Source: Bilamarchaeum sp050303335 (GTDB lineage Archaea > Micrarchaeota > Micrarchaeia > Anstonellales > Bilamarchaeaceae). From it: DNA of 40,020 nucleotides. Both the position numbers and the translations under genes were made by a program. Location of the stretch: contig JBNLBN010000011.1 of NCBI GenBank assembly GCA_050303335.1, positions 1 through 40,020 of the forward strand, written 5' to 3'. This document shows positions 23,837 through 31,019 of this stretch, piece after piece (position 1 is the stretch's first letter; every line of letters begins with the position of its first letter). The notes under the pieces were generated by a model. That model saw only the letters and a list, made by a program, of their open reading frames with translations, made no database searches and was not told where the DNA came from.

Positions 23837-24966
23837 ATTTTCCTCTCGAGCTTCCTGAGTATCTCTTTCGCCTTGAGTCTGATGTCGATTGGGACCTTGG
23901 ATGAATGTGCTATCAGCCATATCGCCTCGTACGATTTGTTCGACTCCAGGTTTTCGAGAATCGAATCCAGGTTGTTTTCAAGCGCTTTTACGGCATGGTC
24001 GTTGATCTCGGTGACCGTCACGTTCGGGGATTTCGTAATCTCTTCCAGCACGTCATTGTAGTCGTTGTAGAAAAGTATCACTGACTGTACAACCCTGTCC
24101 GGCTCTTCTGATTGCAGATTTTCAAGCAGATCTTCGGCGGAGATCGCTGCGACGCCGTCATTGGCCCCGGTATCGTGCCTTTCAACCTCCTCAGTTTTCA
24201 CCTTTTCTACGATTTCTCCCTCAAGCTCCTCGAATGCCTTGAGGGCTTCCTCGCGTATGGGCACAGGTACGAAATCGAGTTCGGAGAGGAACCTTAGTTC
24301 TGTTGATTCACCGCCCTGCCTGAACTCCTCTATTATCTGTTCGCTGTGGATCTCGATTGCCTGCTGGGCAAGCTCCACCACTTCGGTAACTGAAAGATCC
24401 GGAGTCTGGGTCACCTTCTCTATCACGGCTGGATAGTTTTCAATGAATTCGATTGCCGCCTCCTTCTGCTGTTCCGGGATGCTGAATTTCTCGACCAGAT
24501 GCTGAAGTTCATGCTCCTCATAGGGCACATGGCGAAGCTGGAGCGGCTCCGGCCTCTTCTCCTCCTTTGCCTTTGGATTGATAATCTTGACAGCCTCCCA
24601 TGCCTCGTCGTTCATCTTCCTTGGAACATATGGGGATTGTGCGATATACCTCAGTGTTTTTTCATCCTTCTTCTCTGCTAGCTTGGTTATGATCTCGGCC
24701 CTGTTTTCATTTATGCTTTCAACTGCTGCCTTAAGGAACTTTTTCTCATCGATTTCATCGTTGTCGGCAAAAGAGTAGCTTATTGTGGGAGGATTCTCCA
24801 AGAGTTCCATTATGGCCTCCATCCGGTCGTCTTTCTGCCTGCTTTCCAGACGGTTCAGAATGTTCTGCAGGTATTCCGGGGGGATGTCCCCTCCAATAAC
24901 ATTGGGATCATCCGTCTTCTTCTCAGGCGGCTTCATAAGGAACTTGAGCTGGTATCTTCGGTTCAT
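23833..24966 (-). CDS. Hypothetical helical protein with threefold internal repeat
   Basis: 377 residues, acidic and almost wholly helical by composition. Three tandem modules of about 90-110 residues can be aligned by eye. Each has a helix before a 'NP/NYP/YNDY' turn, a segment like ALENNLDSILENLE, and a closing segment: LRYIAQSPYVPRKMNDEAWEA, LRFLSELDFVPVPIREEALKA and IWLIAHSSKVPIDIRLKAKEI in the three copies (trimmed to core). No active-site motif. The start at 24966 fits a TTATTTTA box about 28 nt upstream; a second ATG ten codons later is possible. An alpha-solenoid-like scaffold is the best guess. Confidence 0.65.
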   Translation of the reverse strand: MNRRYQLKFLMKPPEKKTDDPNVIGGDIPPEYLQNILNRLESRQKDDRMEAIMELLENPPTISYSFADNDEIDEKKFLKAAVESINENRAEIITKLAEKKDEKTLRYIAQSPYVPRKMNDEAWEAVKIINPKAKEEKRPEPLQLRHVPYEEHELQHLVEKFSIPEQQKEAAIEFIENYPAVIEKVTQTPDLSVTEVVELAQQAIEIHSEQIIEEFRQGGESTELRFLSELDFVPVPIREEALKAFEELEGEIVEKVKTEEVERHDTGANDGVAAISAEDLLENLQSEEPDRVVQSVILFYNDYNDVLEEITKSPNVTVTEINDHAVKALENNLDSILENLESNKSYEAIWLIAHSSKVPIDIRLKAKEILRKLERKI

Positions 24967-24990
24967 GGATAGATTGTAGGCAGCAAGGAT

Positions 24991-24998
24991 TTATTTTA
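24991..24998 (-). promoter_or_regulatory. TATA box for the 377-residue protein gene
   Basis: Read leftward TAAAATAA, about 28 nt before the ATG at 24966; supports that start and a leaderless message. Confidence 0.35.
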
Positions 24999-25100
24999 CA
25001 ATTCCCAATATACTATTGCACAGCTATTTGAAGAAATCGGGTAAAAATCTACAGAAAAATTTAATAAACATGTCATAATTTACAAAAAATCCGGCAAAAA

Positions 25101-25110
25101 GCATATATAC
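25101..25110 (+). promoter_or_regulatory. TATA box of the small secreted protein gene
   Basis: GCATATATAC is centred about 38 nt before the ATG at 25144. Initiation near 25131 would give a leader of about a dozen bases carrying GGGGGTGG as ribosome site. Confidence 0.45.
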
Positions 25111-25143
25111 ATTCACATCCCCAAGTATTATGGGGGTGGTTGA

Positions 25144-25488
25144 ATGAAGCTGAGGGTTGCACGAAGGCTTGCTTTTGCAGCGGCTGGTCTGGCTTTGTCC
25201 TGCCAGCAGAAGCCGGCAATTGTTGGGGAGAATTGCGACAGGACCTCTGTACGGGAGGAGGTGAATTCGGAAATAGCTAAAAAAGAGGGATTGCTGGAAG
25301 ATATGAGGGATAACAAAATAAAACAGATGGACCTAGAAATCGAAATCCGCAGCTCCGGAGAAGTCGCGAATGTGACTGCAAGGTGCGACGGGATAGAGTG
25401 CACAGGTTCGGAGATAAGAAAGCTGAGGGGATTGAAGACAAAGAGCAATTGCGACATGGTTCTTGTGAGTTCGCTCACAACTCAATGA
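25144..25488 (+). CDS. Small putative lipoprotein or secreted protein
   Basis: 114 residues. The N-terminus MKLRVARRLAFAAAGLALSC looks like a signal peptide with an arginine pair (R7, R8) and a cysteine at 20 that could be lipidated, though ALSC is a weak lipobox; Tat export is possible. The mature part is charged, with four further cysteines (residues 36, 80, 85 and 102) that might form two disulfides. A strong GGTGG ribosome site precedes the ATG. No family recognised. The 3' end overlaps the convergent MBL-fold gene by 14 bp. Confidence 0.65.
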   Translation: MKLRVARRLAFAAAGLALSCQQKPAIVGENCDRTSVREEVNSEIAKKEGLLEDMRDNKIKQMDLEIEIRSSGEVANVTARCDGIECTGSEIRKLRGLKTKSNCDMVLVSSLTTQ

Positions 25489-26224
25489 GCATGTCATCGG
25501 TTGCGGCTTCGGTATTGGGGAATATGGCCGAGGCCCGCTGTTTTGCCTTCTGCCTGTCTGAGAGCCTAGTATAATTGGTGGGATCGAAATGAAGCAGAAT
25601 CAGGTTTTTTGCATTAGCAAGCCGCGCCGCCTCAGCCCCTGCTTCAGGCGTAAGATGAGGCCATTCGGACTGCTCTTCCCTAATCCATGCGCACTCTGCC
25701 ATAAGAAGGTCAGAATCTTTAGCTAGTTTTGCCATGTTGCCGCACCTTCCCGTATCCGTGCAGTAGGTTATTTTTTTGGATTCAGTGTAAATGGAATATC
25801 CGAAGCACGGATCGGCATGGACAAGAGGAAGCGCATCGATCCTTATTGGTCCTATGCTGTTCTCACCCTCTTCAAGATCCCGGATGCTGAGCGGGTATTT
25901 GGAATTGACAAGGTCCGCATTTGCAGTAAATGGCTTGGCAAAGATCCTTGAGAGGATGTCCCTGGTTCCCGGCTGCCCGAGGATCGTGATTCCCTGCTTG
26001 AAACTGAATTTCATGAGAAGGTGCAGGCCGAATATGTGATCGAGGTGGAAATGACTGAGGAGAAGATAAATTGGCTTGTCCTCTTTTATGAACCGGTCAA
26101 TTTTCCGGATGGAATTTCCCGCATCGAAGATAATGTAGGCGTCCTGGGAGTCTACAAGAACAGAAGGGGTTTCGCCTGTTTCGGAATCAAACCAGCCGTT
26201 GGTTCCTAGAATGTGGATTTTCAT
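25475..26224 (-). CDS. MBL-fold metallo-hydrolase (RNase Z-like)
   Basis: 249 residues with the metallo-beta-lactamase fold. The zinc motif SHFHLDH supplies H58, H60, D62 and H63; further ligands follow in PLVHADP, the aspartate of YCTDTGRCG, and a final LLHFDPTNY. The layout resembles the RNase Z / phosphodiesterase branch, but the exosite arm typical of tRNase Z is not evident, so the substrate may be a nucleotide or small phosphodiester. It diverges from the agmatinase gene with only 36 bp between starts. Confidence 0.85.
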   Translation of the reverse strand: MKIHILGTNGWFDSETGETPSVLVDSQDAYIIFDAGNSIRKIDRFIKEDKPIYLLLSHFHLDHIFGLHLLMKFSFKQGITILGQPGTRDILSRIFAKPFTANADLVNSKYPLSIRDLEEGENSIGPIRIDALPLVHADPCFGYSIYTESKKITYCTDTGRCGNMAKLAKDSDLLMAECAWIREEQSEWPHLTPEAGAEAARLANAKNLILLHFDPTNYTRLSDRQKAKQRASAIFPNTEAATDDMLIEL

Positions 26225-26260
26225 GAATAGAATTATAAAAAGATCAAATATAAAATCATC
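26225..26260. promoter_or_regulatory. Overlapping divergent promoters, MBL hydrolase / agmatinase
   Basis: In 36 bp there are two boxes facing opposite ways. AATTATAAAA (26231-26240) is about 26 nt before the agmatinase ATG. Read leftward, TTTATA (26249-26254) is about 27 nt before the MBL ATG. Each promoter lies within the other's start region, so both messages should be leaderless and may interfere. Confidence 0.5.
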
Positions 26261-27142
26261 ATGACTTTTTCGGATTTCACATCAATACAAAGGGCATTCC
26301 TTGGAAGCCAGGCAGCGCTCGATGATGCGAAAGTCGTAGTGGTTCCAGTACCTTATGATTCGACAACCAGTTACGGCGTAGGAACAAGATACGGGCCTAA
26401 TGCAATAATCGACTCGAGTGCCGAACTTGAGATGTACGACATTGAATTGAAGAGGAATATCTGCGACAGTCTCCCTGTCCATACCATGGACGAACTTGCA
26501 ATAAACAGGGACAGCCCGAAAAAAACCATGGACAACATAACAAATGCGGTGAAGAAGGTGGTGGAACTGGGAAAGAAGCCGATAATTCTCGGTGGAGAGC
26601 ATTCCATAACTTCAGGTGCAGTGGCTGCATTCGATGACATATCCGTGCTGCAGATAGATGCGCACACCGACTTGCGCGACAGCTACCAGGGATCAATTTA
26701 CAGCCATGCATCTGCGATGCGGAGGGTCAGGGAAAAAACAAAGGACACTGTTTCCGTTGGGATCAGATCGATGTGCGACGAAGAAGCAGAGTACGTTGAA
26801 TCAGAAGGTATTGGTGACCGGATAATCTATGCTGATCATATCCGAAGGACAAGGAAAAACGGATCGATTGATCCGAAGATAATTGAAAATATAAATTCAA
26901 AACTTACCAGCAGGGTCTATGTCACGGTCGACATCGACGGGTTCGATCCTTCCATCATCCCGGGAACAGGAACTCCTGAACCAGGAGGGCTTATCTGGGA
27001 GGATGTTGTGGATATAATGAAAAACATCAAAGGCGAGGTAGTGGGATTCGATATAGTAGAAGTGCTGCCGAGTCCGCCCCTTAGAACCAGCGAATTTATT
27101 GCGGCAAAACTTGCATACAAGATGATGGGCTATTTCTGGTAG
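26261..27142 (+). CDS. speB: Agmatinase / ureohydrolase family protein
   Basis: 293 residues of the arginase/agmatinase family, which removes urea from a guanidino substrate using two Mn ions. Metal ligands are H114 in GGEHS, D133/H135/D137 in IDAHTDLRD, and D224/D226 in TVDIDGFDPS. The archaeal agmatinase-like landmarks PGTGTPEPGGLIW and FDIVEVLP are present. In archaea agmatine is a precursor of putrescine and of agmatidine in tRNA-Ile2, so a polyamine role is likely, but the exact substrate cannot be read from the sequence. Its 3' end overlaps the next convergent gene by 13 bp. Confidence 0.88.
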   Translation: MTFSDFTSIQRAFLGSQAALDDAKVVVVPVPYDSTTSYGVGTRYGPNAIIDSSAELEMYDIELKRNICDSLPVHTMDELAINRDSPKKTMDNITNAVKKVVELGKKPIILGGEHSITSGAVAAFDDISVLQIDAHTDLRDSYQGSIYSHASAMRRVREKTKDTVSVGIRSMCDEEAEYVESEGIGDRIIYADHIRRTRKNGSIDPKIIENINSKLTSRVYVTVDIDGFDPSIIPGTGTPEPGGLIWEDVVDIMKNIKGEVVGFDIVEVLPSPPLRTSEFIAAKLAYKMMGYFW

Positions 27143-28137
27143 AAATTTCCGTTCATGCCTTCTACAAAGCCGGCTTTTTTTGCTATTGCATCGTATATGC
27201 CTTGGGCATGTGCAATGTCAATATGAACGGAGCTCTCGTTGGATCCTTTTGTCCATGAGTTGTTCTTTCCTGCAAGAATCGCAACGGACATGTCAAGACG
27301 ATCCGCGATCTTGATTGCCATATCAAGCATGGCGGTCCTCCAGTCCATACCGTACAGACCCCGCGGGCTCCTTTCTTCAGTCAGAAACCCATTGTATCTC
27401 CTGTTCGTTCCCTGTATCTGGTGAATCATCAGGACCGATTCTGATTCAATGAAGAATGTGATGATGGCATTTGATGAATTTCCATAAGAGAGGATCAGGC
27501 CTATAGGCGCGTCCATGTAAATCGGGCCGAATTGCCTGGGATCCTTCAGGGGTTTTTTGTCCGGGCCCAGGATCATTCCGACATCATTGTGGAACGAATA
27601 GATGCCGGGATTATCCACAATACATAGATTCGCGGAATATCTTAATACCTTCTTTGGATTTGGACTGTAGCGGTTTGCAGAAATTGCTTGCCTCATCCCT
27701 TGCTGGAGATCATCATGGCTTATTGAGAGAATTTTTTCATAAAAGCCATAGACTATTCCTACTGATGAGAAATATTCCCCGTCGCGCGAAGGGAAGTATT
27801 TCGAGGAATATTCGATCGCACTTTCATATGCCATGCTGTTAAGAAGCCCCATTTTCTCCATCGTGGAGATTATGCCTCGGCTCCATTTCATATCGTTGCA
27901 CCCCCAGTAAATCAGGGGCAGGTCCGTGACAGTAAGATGAGGCGCTGCTTCCTCAGGATTGATCCGGCAGATGTCATCACAGAATGTGAATAGGCCTCCG
28001 TTGGTGATATACGAACAGTCATCAAGCCGGGGATCATGAAATTTATCGGGAAAATGCTGCTTCATCCTTTTTGCAAGATCGAGAATCCTCTCGTTCCTGC
28101 TGCTGTGACAGCTGCCCTGGCTGAATCTAAGCTTCAT
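27130..28137 (-). CDS. Hypothetical protein, 335 residues
   Basis: No family recognised. Soluble, cysteine-containing (eight Cys, for example CHSS, DDCSY, FCDDICR, CNDMKW, LCIVDNP), with no membrane helix. A hydrophobic core around GLILSYGNSSNAIITFFIES and VLMIHQIQGTNRRYNG, and a C-terminal region RTAMLDMAIKIADRLDM followed by SVAILAGKNNSW, suggest an alpha/beta fold with a possible nucleotide- or acyl-group-handling site, but I see no known motif. The ATG is about 27 nt from a TTTTAAAA box, so the transcript is probably leaderless. Confidence 0.65.
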   Translation of the reverse strand: MKLRFSQGSCHSSRNERILDLAKRMKQHFPDKFHDPRLDDCSYITNGGLFTFCDDICRINPEEAAPHLTVTDLPLIYWGCNDMKWSRGIISTMEKMGLLNSMAYESAIEYSSKYFPSRDGEYFSSVGIVYGFYEKILSISHDDLQQGMRQAISANRYSPNPKKVLRYSANLCIVDNPGIYSFHNDVGMILGPDKKPLKDPRQFGPIYMDAPIGLILSYGNSSNAIITFFIESESVLMIHQIQGTNRRYNGFLTEERSPRGLYGMDWRTAMLDMAIKIADRLDMSVAILAGKNNSWTKGSNESSVHIDIAHAQGIYDAIAKKAGFVEGMNGNFYQK

Positions 28138-28206
28138 GATTCAATTCATGAAAAAACATTTTTTAAAACTTCATAATTTATATTGATTTTGAATATTATC
28201 CTATTC
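28138..28206. promoter_or_regulatory. Divergent promoter region, 335-residue gene / HEAT-like gene
   Basis: TTTTAAAA (28161-28168) is 27 nt from the leftward ATG at 28137. TTTATATTG (about 28177-28185) is about 26 nt from the rightward ATG at 28207. Both spacings fit leaderless starts. Confidence 0.45.
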
Positions 28207-28656
28207 ATGAGTAGCCAGATCAGGATAGGTCCAAAAAAACTGGAAACAATGAGATTAAGATTCTCAAGATCAGACAAAGGATTGCTTGAAATGCTTCAGG
28301 AAAGCAGAAGGAATGGAGATAAGAATCACATCAAATATCTTGTTGTCCTGACTGGAGATTCTGATTTTGATATTCGTAATGCTGCCATTTCGCATTTGTT
28401 TGAAGCTGCCAACAATCCTGCTCTCCTGGATGAGATATCGAATTTTTCAGCTGCTGTTGCCGAATATGGCCTTAGAGAGGACAATGAGATATCCAGGATG
28501 CTTGCTGGAGGCATACTCACCAAGCTTTTCGATGGCGGATACCATCTTTGCGAAAAAGGAAGGAAGGTCCTTATTGCATATCTGGAAATTGGAATGGACA
28601 GCGGAGATTCCAACATAAAGGAGTGGGCTTCCGAACTCAGGCAAAGAGTTGCCTGA
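28207..28656 (+). CDS. Small HEAT-like helical protein
   Basis: 149 residues from ATG 28207; a TTG 24 nt upstream is in frame but lies inside the promoter. The centre resembles one or two HEAT/ARM units: NHIKYLVVLTGDSDFDIRNAAISHLFEAA and a later SNIKEWASELRQRV (cores only). No catalytic residues or signal peptide. It overlaps the convergent HPr-kinase-like gene by 20 bp, the longest tail overlap in the window. A regulatory or binding role is likely by fold alone. Confidence 0.6.
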   Translation: MSSQIRIGPKKLETMRLRFSRSDKGLLEMLQESRRNGDKNHIKYLVVLTGDSDFDIRNAAISHLFEAANNPALLDEISNFSAAVAEYGLREDNEISRMLAGGILTKLFDGGYHLCEKGRKVLIAYLEIGMDSGDSNIKEWASELRQRVA

Positions 28657-29572
28657 GCCGCCCGAGGCTTTCCTGCGGTGTTTCGATCGTGTTCAGTAGA
28701 TAGACCGGAACCCTACGGAACAGTTCTGCAAAGAATGCCTTTCTCTTTTCCATCTTTTCTTTTGTGCGCACAAGCTGGTGCGGATTGCAGAAATCGTTCT
28801 GCACCATGAAATCTATCGCGGCTTTTGGCGAGAGTTTCTTGAAGGGTGGAAGCGCACTGTCCCTTGTCAGGAGCACGATCTTCATGAGGTTCGATCCCTT
28901 CCTTATCCTGTTTTCACCCAGAAGCCTTTTCACATCAATTACCGCGCGCGACTTCCGGTCCTTCTTTACCCCTTTAAGGAATTTCTGGTATTGCGGCCAG
29001 ATTTTTCCGAGATCGTCCCTGATGTATGAGTTCCTTTCGGATGAATAAATCAGGTTGTCCGAATTCGCGAACCTGACAAAAAACCAGTCGTCCGTAAGAA
29101 GGCTGAAGCCCCTGTCAAGGAGCAGGCCGTATGTAAGTGTTGTCTTTCCGGCACCGCTTGTGCCCATCATCGCAATCCCCCGTCCGTGCTGGTCCACGAA
29201 CGATCCGTGGACTGAATACCTCCTGTGTTCGGATGTGAAATCCTCCAGGAAATCCGCGGCAACGGCAAGGGCGATCGATTTTATCCATCCGTAGTAATTG
29301 CAGCCTTCAATAATTACGGTCTTAGAAAGCGGCTCGTATCTAACCCTCAGTTTTTTTCCCTTGATCGAGAAGATCCTGCCATGCGGCCTTACCCAGTCCG
29401 GCATCTGGTCGAAATTGTCCTCCCACATCTCCTTGAACTCCTTTTCGTCAGTGAAGAACTTGATGCAGGTCCCGTGGATCGCTGCCTTCCGCTCGTACAG
29501 CCTAGTTGAATATACCTTGTTCATTATCTTTTCCTTGCTTTTCTGGGAGATGATTTCTACCTTGTAGGACAT
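28637..29572 (-). CDS. HPr kinase/phosphorylase-like P-loop protein
   Basis: 311 residues. The C-terminal half resembles the HprK catalytic domain: Walker A GTSGAGKT at 137-144, followed by RGFSLLTDDWFFV with D161/D162, matching the 'LVADD' strand of HprK. The conserved HxH-type lead-in HGSFVDQHGRGIAMMG is also similar. The N-terminal 120 residues are not recognised. Archaea usually lack the PTS protein HPr, so relatives tend to phosphorylate other proteins or small substrates such as serine; the target here is unknown. A TATA-like ATTATATTG about 26 nt upstream supports the ATG. Confidence 0.65.
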   Translation of the reverse strand: MSYKVEIISQKSKEKIMNKVYSTRLYERKAAIHGTCIKFFTDEKEFKEMWEDNFDQMPDWVRPHGRIFSIKGKKLRVRYEPLSKTVIIEGCNYYGWIKSIALAVAADFLEDFTSEHRRYSVHGSFVDQHGRGIAMMGTSGAGKTTLTYGLLLDRGFSLLTDDWFFVRFANSDNLIYSSERNSYIRDDLGKIWPQYQKFLKGVKKDRKSRAVIDVKRLLGENRIRKGSNLMKIVLLTRDSALPPFKKLSPKAAIDFMVQNDFCNPHQLVRTKEKMEKRKAFFAELFRRVPVYLLNTIETPQESLGRLRQLFA

Positions 29573-29632
29573 GAGGTAGATTCATGAGTGATCAATATAA
29601 TCCTAACGCAGCAAATTATATCTGGTGGGTTG

Positions 29633-30373
29633 GTGAAGAAACTTAGTCCAGGGGAACTTGTACATAAAGTAAAGGTTTTTTGCAGGGAAAAAAGAGAGCA
29701 TCATGAACTTATCAGATCCAAAGAAGATGAGATCAAAACCAAATATGAAAATTTTGACCAGCAGACCAGGGCTGAATTCTTCTCAATTTTATATGACGAA
29801 TTTTCAGAAAACTACGACCGCCACATGGGAATAGAGACCGGACACTATGCCGCGATGAGGCGGCTTCTCGAATTCGTCAGATCAGAGATAAGATTCCCCC
29901 TTCTTGATATTACTGCAGGAACCGGCGAGGCCGTATCTATGTTCGATGGCGAAACCGTTGCCAATGAGATATCCTCAAGGATGCGCAAAATATCTGAGGC
30001 AAAGTCCAGCGCAATCCATACAAGCCACAATGCAATCGATGTGCCGTTCATCAGCCGGTTCAATACTGTCTTGTGCAGCCAGACAATGCACATAGTAAAT
30101 GATGATGACAAGGCAGGAATAATCAGGGCGATAGGCCGTTCATTGAAAAGCGGGGGACTGGCAATTTCCATTGAAGAAGATCCTTTCAGGATAACCGAAA
30201 CTCCTTCCATTGAACCGATAAGCATGTTTATCCGTGCTGTGAGTTGTCCGGTCAAACCAAGAAAACTTATTGCTCTTTTTGAAACGGCAGAATTCAAACA
30301 CCTTGAATTATCCGCGCAGGTCCCGATAGACGAACATCACAACATGAAGATCCATCTTTTCAGGAAGGCTTGA
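29633..30373 (+). CDS. Class I SAM-dependent methyltransferase-like protein (cassette 1)
   Basis: About 246 residues, a compact Rossmann-type methyltransferase. Motif I is LLDITAGTGEAV (91-101), motif II the acidic NEISSRM (111-117), and motif IV region FNTVLCSQTMHIV; LKSGGLAISIEEDP follows. A short lead-in FFSILYDEFSENYDRHM...H..A.RRLL is shared with the other two cassette enzymes. The start is uncertain: GTG 29633 follows GGTGGG, but TTG 29630 and GTG 29588 are in frame. The 3' end overlaps the convergent Lrp gene by 14 bp. Substrate unknown. Confidence 0.75.
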   Translation: MKKLSPGELVHKVKVFCREKREHHELIRSKEDEIKTKYENFDQQTRAEFFSILYDEFSENYDRHMGIETGHYAAMRRLLEFVRSEIRFPLLDITAGTGEAVSMFDGETVANEISSRMRKISEAKSSAIHTSHNAIDVPFISRFNTVLCSQTMHIVNDDDKAGIIRAIGRSLKSGGLAISIEEDPFRITETPSIEPISMFIRAVSCPVKPRKLIALFETAEFKHLELSAQVPIDEHHNMKIHLFRKA

Positions 30374-30836
30374 ACATCAGCTGCTCCTTTATCGGATTGA
30401 ATTCATAGGGCTGCTTGTAGTAGTCGACTATTATGTGGGTCTGGGTGTGCTCGACAATATCATTGTCCTGGAGCTTCCGCATCAGTTCCGCAAGTTCCTT
30501 CTCATTCTTAACCCTGGCTATCACCACTATGTCATGGTTGCCTGAAATCAGTATGAAAGACTCCACTTCAGGAAGCCTTGAGAGCGGCCGCAGGGCCTCC
30601 TCCCAGTTTTTCAGCATCTTCAGGTCAAGGAAGATTATGCACTGGAGTGAAGGCTCAACCTTCGAGAAATCCACCACTGCAGTGTATTGCTTGATGACCT
30701 TTTCCTTCTCCAGCTTCTTGAGGCGCTGGAGCAGGGTATTCGGATGGATCCTGAGCTTTTTTGAAAGCTGTTTTGACTGCTGCTTGGAATTTTCTATCAG
30801 TTCAGAAAGAATTTTTCGGTCTATATCATCAATCAT
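30360..30836 (-). CDS. Lrp/AsnC-family transcriptional regulator (cassette 1)
   Basis: 158 residues: an N-terminal winged helix-turn-helix (DRKILSELIENSKQQSKQL, then LRIHPNTLLQRLKKLE as recognition helix) and a C-terminal RAM ligand-binding domain (about 65-140). The ATG at 30836 follows AGGTGGGA; an open frame continues 21 codons upstream through the promoter and is not coding. It ends YEFNPIKEQLMFKPS, sharing an FNP motif with the other two Lrp genes. Lrp proteins are multimeric repressors or activators, often autoregulatory and sensitive to amino acids. Its partner methyltransferase converges on it. Confidence 0.92.
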   Translation of the reverse strand: MIDDIDRKILSELIENSKQQSKQLSKKLRIHPNTLLQRLKKLEKEKVIKQYTAVVDFSKVEPSLQCIIFLDLKMLKNWEEALRPLSRLPEVESFILISGNHDIVVIARVKNEKELAELMRKLQDNDIVEHTQTHIIVDYYKQPYEFNPIKEQLMFKPS

Positions 30837-30879
30837 TATCCCACCTGGACTTGATAATGTTGCAAAAATAATAAAAAAT

Positions 30880-30901
30880 ATGTGCATTGATACATGCAAA
30901 T
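30880..30901. promoter_or_regulatory. Inverted repeat upstream of lrp cassette 1
   Basis: ATGTGCAT-TGATAC-ATGCAAAT: 8-bp arms with one mismatch around a 6-nt spacer, 44 bp before the lrp start and just upstream of its T-rich promoter box, and about 90 bp from the start of the divergent cassette 2 enzyme. A candidate operator. Confidence 0.4.
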
Positions 30902-30988
30902 GTAAAAAATATAGGCAATATCACACATTTTCAAAAATAAACTATGCAACTACTAATAAACACAAATAATCACCAACATGAACATTTG

Positions 30989-30996
30989 TTTATATA
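30989..30996 (+). promoter_or_regulatory. TATA box of the cassette 2 methyltransferase gene
   Basis: TTTATATA is centred about 27 nt before ATG 31020, which supports that ATG and a leaderless transcript. An ATG at 30978 is in frame but upstream of this box. Confidence 0.55.
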
Positions 30997-31019
30997 GATT
31001 TCTTTATAAAATCATAATC

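Noticed and set aside
25116..25138. A 7-bp stem CATCCCC/GGGGGTG that would hide the ribosome site of the small secreted protein gene
   Set aside because: The TATA box at 25101-25110 places transcription start near 25131, so the 5' arm would not be in the message.
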